A stretch of DNA of 39,242 nt from Deltaproteobacteria bacterium (lineage in GTDB: Bacteria > Myxococcota_A > Polyangia > Polyangiales > B10-G4), in NCBI GenBank assembly GCA_003647065.1, contig QMMC01000008.1, forward strand, positions 1 to 39,242, given 5' to 3'. The position numbers were made by a program, and so were the translations under genes. The notes beneath the pieces were generated by a model. That model did no database searches. It saw only the letters and a list, made by a program, of their open reading frames with translations, and was not told where the DNA came from. Shown here in pieces: positions 35,128 through 39,242 of the stretch (positions are counted from its first letter, which is position 1; the number at the start of each line of letters is the position of its first letter).

Positions 35128-37031
35128 CGAGCCCACCAAGCTTCGACGTCTGCGAGGGTTTCGCAGCGGACTGCGGGGGGGAGGCTCTTCAGGAATACGT
35201 GGCCGTAGCCTTTGGTGACGACGCGCTTGTCGAGGATGGCGACAATGCCGCGGTCGGTGGTGCTGCGGATGAGGCGCCCGAAGCCCTGCTTGAGGGTCAG
35301 GGCGGCGGAGGGCACGAGGTATTTCATGAAGGGCGCCTCCCCGCGCTCCTCCATGCGGGCGCACCGGGCCGCGACCAGGGGGTCCGTCGGCACGTCGAAG
35401 GGCAGCTTGTCGATGACCACCAAGCGCAGGGCATCGCCGGGCACGTCCACCCCCTCCCAGAAGCTCGCCGTGGCGAAGAGCACGGCGTGGCCATCCGCCC
35501 GGAAGCGCTCGAGGAGCGTCGCTTTGGGTGCTTCGCCCTGGACCATCACCGTCTGGTCGAGGAGCGTACGGCTCCGGCGACCGAGCTCCTCCATGTTGCG
35601 GATGGACGTGCAGAGCACGAAGGCGCCGCCGCCGGTGAGGTGCACGAGGCCCAAGACCTCGTCGGTGGCCGCCGCCACGAAGTCCCGGTCCCGGGGGTCT
35701 GGCAGATGCTTCGGCAGGTAGAGCGCCGCCTGGGCCGTGTAGTCGAAGGGTGAGTCGAGGATCTCCTCGGTTACCTCGAAGTCGATGCCCAAGCGCTGCT
35801 TGATGAACGAGAAGCTGCGACCGGCAGAGAGGGTGGCGCTGGTCATGACGACAGCGCCAGTCTTGTAGAAGAGCTCATCACGCAGCAGACGGCTCACGTC
35901 CACCGGGCTCGCCCCGACCGACGCCCGGCGACCGCGGACTTCGGTCCAGGTGACGTTGCTCTGGCCGCCTTCGACGATGACGGCGATGTCGTCGCGGATG
36001 GTGCCCGCCCGCCGCGCCATCTGAGCGACCCCTTCGCCCTCGGACGCCTGGCGACGGGCGTAGAGTTCGACGGCCTCGAGGGCGGCGTCGAGGCGCAGCA
36101 TCGCGTCTTCGAGGTCGCCTTGCCACGCTTCCCGGGGCAGGGCGGCGCGGCCGGCGCCGCCCTCCCGAGGCAAGCGCTCGAAGAAGAGCGCGGAAGCCTG
36201 CTCGAGCTCTCGGAGGGGCCCCGCCCCTTCTGGACCGACGCGGGCCGCACCGAATGCCGCCCGGGCATCGCGGCCGAGGACGGCGAGGCGGGTGCTGGAC
36301 ACGGTCACCCCGAAGAACTGGGTCACCACGTCTTCGATCTGATGCGCCTCGTCGAAGATCACCGCGTCGTAGTCCGGGAGCACACCGCCGCCGTGGGGAC
36401 CCCGGGTAGCGAGGTCGGCGAAGAAGAGGTGGTGGTTGACGACGACCAGCTGCGCCTCTTGGGCCCGGCGACGCATGGCGGTGATGAAACAGTCGTCGAA
36501 GTACTGGCACTTCGCTCCGATCCGGGTCTCGGAGCTGCTGCTGACCAGGGGCCAGATGGCCGCGTCCTCGTCGAGGGTTTCGAGCTCCGCCCGATCGCCA
36601 ACCTGAGTTCGCTCGCGAAACTCTTCGATCATGGGGAGCTGCCGGGCCGTTGGCCCCTCGGCCCCGAGGGCGCTCCGTCGCAGCTCCTCGAAGCGGCGCA
36701 GGCAGAGGTAGTTGCCGAGCCCCTTCATGGCCGCCGCGTGCACGGTCACCCCGAGGTGCTCCTCGAGGACCGGCAGGTCGCTCTCCATGATCTGATCCTG
36801 AAGGGTCTTGGTCCCGGTCGAGATGACGACCTTGCGGCCCGAGAGCAGGGCCGGGACCAGATAGGCGAGGGTTTTGCCCGTGCCCGTGCCCGCCTCGACG
36901 ATGAGCACGCCGTCGTCTTCGAGGGTCCGCTGGACAGCCTCGGCCATCGCCAGCTGGCTCGGGCGGTGCTCGAAGCCGGGGATCACCCGTGACAGGTGGC
37001 CGCCGGGCATCAGGTAATCGACGGCACGCAT
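35097..37031 (-). CDS. DinG/XPD-type superfamily 2 helicase
   Basis: 644 aa from ATG at 37031 (ATG at 37010 possible). Walker A EAGTGTGKT (46-54), DEAH box FDEAH (226-230), motif III region MTSATLS and motif VI region QGFGRLIRS mark an ATP-dependent DNA helicase of the DinG family, which acts in replication and repair. The Fe-S cluster region has Cys110, Cys175 and Cys181, but the position that usually holds the second Cys is Arg170 (SETRIGAKC). Cluster binding may thus be altered or lost. The frame extends upstream to 37487 but only into the antisense of the neighbouring gene. It is divergent from the exported-protein gene (65-bp gap). Confidence 0.93.
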   Translation of the reverse strand: MRAVDYLMPGGHLSRVIPGFEHRPSQLAMAEAVQRTLEDDGVLIVEAGTGTGKTLAYLVPALLSGRKVVISTGTKTLQDQIMESDLPVLEEHLGVTVHAAAMKGLGNYLCLRRFEELRRSALGAEGPTARQLPMIEEFRERTQVGDRAELETLDEDAAIWPLVSSSSETRIGAKCQYFDDCFITAMRRRAQEAQLVVVNHHLFFADLATRGPHGGGVLPDYDAVIFDEAHQIEDVVTQFFGVTVSSTRLAVLGRDARAAFGAARVGPEGAGPLRELEQASALFFERLPREGGAGRAALPREAWQGDLEDAMLRLDAALEAVELYARRQASEGEGVAQMARRAGTIRDDIAVIVEGGQSNVTWTEVRGRRASVGASPVDVSRLLRDELFYKTGAVVMTSATLSAGRSFSFIKQRLGIDFEVTEEILDSPFDYTAQAALYLPKHLPDPRDRDFVAAATDEVLGLVHLTGGGAFVLCTSIRNMEELGRRSRTLLDQTVMVQGEAPKATLLERFRADGHAVLFATASFWEGVDVPGDALRLVVIDKLPFDVPTDPLVAARCARMEERGEAPFMKYLVPSAALTLKQGFGRLIRSTTDRGIVAILDKRVVTKGYGHVFLKSLPPAVRCETLADVEAWWARQSSQRAQAT

Positions 37032-37096
37032 CGGCGAAGATTCGTCTACCTGTGCGGTGGACCGGTGTCGAGGCGCGACTTTGATATGGTTCGCCG

Positions 37097-38872
37097 ATGA
37101 TCCCGCCACGTCAGGTTTTACGGTTCGTTCTACTTTCCGGCGCCATCGCGATGGCGGCCGCCGGGACCAGCGCGGCAACCGGTTGCGGGAGCTGCGACGA
37201 GGCTTCGCTTGGCAGCGATCCCGTGGGTGAAACCGCCGAGTCACAGGCGACCCCGGTGCGCGCCCCGGCTCCGGCGCCGTCCGGTTTGGTCTTCGAGGCT
37301 TCCCTCGGCGGAGGCGCCGAGACCCTCGCCGCCCTCCGGGGCCTGGTCGGCCGCCACCCCATCGGGGTGGTCTTCCCGACCGGCCCGGCGGAGGTGATCG
37401 CCGGCCTAGTCCCGGGGCTGCCCGTCGGCGACGCGGTCCCCGACGACGCCCCGGTCCATCTGATCGGCATCCGGCGCGGGCCATCACAAAACGGACAAGA
37501 CGGACAAGACGAAGTCACCCTCGTCGGTGCAACGCGGGTACGAACGGAACCCGGCGCCGCCGCCATCCCGGGCCTGGTCCCCGGCGGCCCCGAGGGCGCG
37601 CTCTGGGTTGGCGAAGCGCCGCCCGCGGATGCGCCGGCGGCCGCGGTGATCAACGACGTCGTGGTCTTCGGCGAGCGACGCGACGCGGTCGAGGCGGCTC
37701 TCGCCTACCTGGCGTTCACCCGCATGCCCCGGGAGACGCCCGCCGGACTGCACGCCCGCATCCCCGATGGGTTCAGCGCCGAGCTGCGAAGCCGCGGTGA
37801 GCAGATGATGGGTGAGGTCACCGCCGACCTGCTGCGCCAGGCAACCGAGGAACGCGCCCGCCACGACTCGCCTCCCGATTTCGGCGAACCCGAGGTGGTC
37901 GCCCGGCACCTCGCCCGGGGCGCGGGGCAGCTGCTCGGGCTGCTCTCGGACATCGGAGAAGTGCGGGCCTCCCTCGTCCCGATCATCTCGGCCACCTCGG
38001 CGCCTTCGGGACAGAGCGTGCGCGTCGTCGTCGACGGCGCGGTGCGCCCAGGCTCTGCCTTGGCAGAGCTCCTCGCCAACGCTCCGGTCAGCGACACCTC
38101 GAGCACCCGGGCCTTACCCGCCAATACCGCCCTGGCGCTTTCGTTCTTCCCCGAGCGAAGTGAAGACGCTGTCTTCGACGCCTTCGCGTTCTTCCGCGGC
38201 TGGCGCGAGTTCGCCGGCTCGCGCCTCGACCGCCGCGGCGACGCCGCGATCGACGCCTTGGAAGAAGCCTGGGAGACCGCCGCCGGGCGCGAGTCCATCG
38301 TGGCCGCCGGGGGCGGCGCCGACGACGCCTGGATGGCTACGATCGACCCCGCCCCCGAGAGCGAGCTTCTGCCGACAGCCGTCGAAAACGTCGCGAGGAC
38401 GAGCTACGTCGCGACGATGCTCGCCGACGCCTTCGACTGCCCGCCGCGCACGACGCCCCGGCGGGGCGAACCCCTCTGCCCCGGCGCGCCGTCGTTTGTG
38501 GTTTCAGAGAACGAAAGCCGCCGGGTCATCGGCCTGGCCCGGGCCCCGGCCCTCTTCGAAGCCGGTGACCAGGCGTCGGTCGGTGCCTATCCCGAGGTCA
38601 GCCGCGCCCTCGACATGTTGGGCACGGAGCTCGTCGTGTCCCTCGTGGTCATCCCATCGCGGCTCATGCCCGTCCTCGGTCTCTCCGGAGACGAAGCGCT
38701 CCAGCAGGTGAGTCGCATTTCGACCATGGCCGCACGGCCTTCTCCCATCGCCCTCGGCATCGGCAGACGACCGAGAGCAGAATCCGACGGCCTAGACCCG
38801 GGCGTGCGCATCACTCTCGTCGCCCCAGGTCGCGCCATCGCCGACGCGCTAACCGTGGTCGGCAGCTTCTAG
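37097..38872 (+). CDS. Large exported protein, unknown function
   Basis: 591 aa. The N-terminus is a signal peptide (VLLSGAIAMAAAG) and Cys30 in AATGCGSC could be a lipid site, although the lipobox is poor. The mature protein is Ala/Val/Gly-rich with mixed helix and strand and no recognised domain. Weakly it recalls the large 'DUF3352-like' exported proteins of myxobacteria, which I cannot confirm. A 9-bp tandem duplication (37491-37508) gives GQDGQD. It is divergent from the helicase gene; no ribosome site precedes the ATG, and a TATGGT near 37085 would place transcription close to the start codon. Confidence 0.85.
   Translation: MIPPRQVLRFVLLSGAIAMAAAGTSAATGCGSCDEASLGSDPVGETAESQATPVRAPAPAPSGLVFEASLGGGAETLAALRGLVGRHPIGVVFPTGPAEVIAGLVPGLPVGDAVPDDAPVHLIGIRRGPSQNGQDGQDEVTLVGATRVRTEPGAAAIPGLVPGGPEGALWVGEAPPADAPAAAVINDVVVFGERRDAVEAALAYLAFTRMPRETPAGLHARIPDGFSAELRSRGEQMMGEVTADLLRQATEERARHDSPPDFGEPEVVARHLARGAGQLLGLLSDIGEVRASLVPIISATSAPSGQSVRVVVDGAVRPGSALAELLANAPVSDTSSTRALPANTALALSFFPERSEDAVFDAFAFFRGWREFAGSRLDRRGDAAIDALEEAWETAAGRESIVAAGGGADDAWMATIDPAPESELLPTAVENVARTSYVATMLADAFDCPPRTTPRRGEPLCPGAPSFVVSENESRRVIGLARAPALFEAGDQASVGAYPEVSRALDMLGTELVVSLVVIPSRLMPVLGLSGDEALQQVSRISTMAARPSPIALGIGRRPRAESDGLDPGVRITLVAPGRAIADALTVVGSF
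37491..37508. repeat. 9-bp tandem duplication
   Basis: Two exact copies of ACGGACAAG, in frame, encoding GQDGQD in the exported protein. Confidence 0.9.
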
Positions 38873-38926
38873 TGTGTGATTCATGGACACGGGAGGGAGG
38901 AAGGCGCGGGCTGGCGGAGCCGGCCG

Positions 38927-38955
38927 TTGACGCTCCTCGCCGGGGTCCCTAGCAC
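38927..38955 (+). promoter_or_regulatory. Candidate promoter next to the inverted-repeat element
   Basis: TTGACG, 17 nt, then TAGCAC. The -35 is identical to the kinase promoter candidate; the -10 is weak and overlaps the left arm of the 13-bp inverted repeat, so a transcript from it would lack most of that arm. Confidence 0.25.
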
Positions 38956-39115
38956 TACTGGGTTGGGGTCACGGTGGATGATCGCGCCGGGCAGTGGTTT
39001 TGTGGGCTTTGCTGGCCGCCGACGGCAGGGTCCCTCTCTTTCGAGGAGACCAGCGGAGTCCATAAAGCCGCTGAACAAGCGAGGGACGTCGAGATTTTGA
39101 CACAGTAGTGCTAGG
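38948..39115 (+). ncRNA. Candidate structured RNA element (retron msr-msd-like) bounded by a 13-bp inverted repeat
   Basis: CCTAGCACTACTG (38948-38960) and its exact reverse complement (39103-39115) enclose 142 bp. Inside are a 5-bp stem GGTCA/TGATC (38967-38983) and a 7-position stem with one mismatch (38988-39018). A longer hairpin follows with stem GTCCCTCTCTT/AAGCGAGGGAC (39030-39040 with 39077-39087, one mismatch), topped by a 6-bp CAGCGG/CCGCTG stem. Retron ncRNAs have such outer arms (a1/a2), small msr hairpins, then one long msd hairpin, followed by the reverse transcriptase gene; a coding frame with a strong ribosome site follows 50 bp later. A small inverted-repeat mobile element (MITE) is the main alternative; I saw no flanking target duplication. 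The retron label is inference. Confidence 0.35.
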
Positions 39116-39164
39116 CCTATCAGCAGACCGGGAGACCAGGGGCGGGAGCAGGAAGGAGTCGAAG

Positions 39165-39242
39165 GTGCCCTCCGCGAACGCTCGGAGCGAGCGAAAGGCG
39201 GGAAACGGTCAGCGCTGCCGGACCCGTCAATCCTTCGGCCGG
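39165..39242 (+). CDS. Start of an unidentified protein (runs off window)
   Basis: GTG at 39165 is preceded by a strong Shine-Dalgarno (GGAAGGAG at 39151-39158, 6-nt spacing). The frame is open to the window end for 26 codons and is rich in Arg, Gln, Ser and Gly. Too short to identify. Its position just after the inverted-repeat element is where a retron reverse transcriptase would start. Confidence 0.5.
   Translation, partial: MPSANARSERKAGNGQRCRTRQSFGR

Noticed and set aside
38909-38925. GGCTGGC/GCCGGCC hairpin after the exported-protein gene
   Set aside because: 7-bp stem with 3-nt loop but no T-tract; too weak to call a terminator.
38876-39100. 74-codon plus-strand frame
   Set aside because: No ribosome site; it covers the hairpin-rich inverted-repeat element and has no coding-like features.

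Overview
The window is GC-rich, densely coding bacterial DNA with strong G/C preference at third codon positions. The gene content points to the Myxococcota (myxobacteria, perhaps near Polyangiales/Sandaracinaceae). It includes two Hanks-type Ser/Thr kinases (one fused to a pseudo-cyclase, a STAND-like ATPase and TPRs), an FHA-sigma54 activator, several large lipoproteins (one with DUF4215 'Myxococcus cysteine-rich' repeats, one with DUF1554-like domains) and long TPR proteins. The taxonomic call is inference; no rRNA or tRNA gene was seen.

Layout. 1-3.6 kb (minus): an L,D-transpeptidase, dapF and a pseudo-receiver/GAF/degenerate-GGDEF protein that runs off the left edge. dapF supplies meso-DAP, the residue that L,D-transpeptidases crosslink. 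3.7-5.6 kb: a small acidic protein with 42-bp repeats (plus), convergent with a DUF1554-like lipoprotein (minus). 5.7-7.7 kb (minus): rpe and an FHA-sigma54 activator. 7.9-9.4 kb (plus): a Ser/Thr kinase with a C-terminal membrane anchor. 9.7-10.7 kb (minus): a lipoprotein with a duplicated domain and a clear terminator.

11-26.4 kb is a long run of minus-strand genes with short gaps or overlaps. In transcription order: TPR protein, DUF4215 lipoprotein, double cNMP-binding protein, small unknown protein, histidine kinase, second histidine kinase with a degenerate ATP site, MoxR AAA+ ATPase, DUF58 protein, TgpA-type transglutaminase and a giant membrane TPR protein. The last six genes look like one operon for an envelope-associated MoxR system with a built-in kinase pair and no response regulator in sight. 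A 4.2-kb kinase/pseudo-cyclase/ATPase/TPR gene lies just upstream at 26.5-30.8 kb; the gap between it and the run carries a cluster of DnaA-box-like sites.

30.8-35.1 kb (plus) is a second operon: a DegT-type aminotransferase broken by one in-frame TGA, an ABC ATPase, a sigma54-activator-like AAA+ protein lacking both the GAFTGA loop and a DNA-binding domain, and a lipoprotein with a hexanucleotide-encoded Thr/Gly linker. 35.1-38.9 kb: a DinG-type helicase with three of the four expected Fe-S cysteines (minus) and a large exported protein (plus). The right end (38.9-39.2 kb) holds a perfect 13-bp inverted repeat enclosing about 140 bp of hairpin-rich sequence. It is followed by a strong Shine-Dalgarno and a GTG-initiated frame that leaves the window. 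This resembles the msr-msd/RT layout of a retron, but the identity is unproven.
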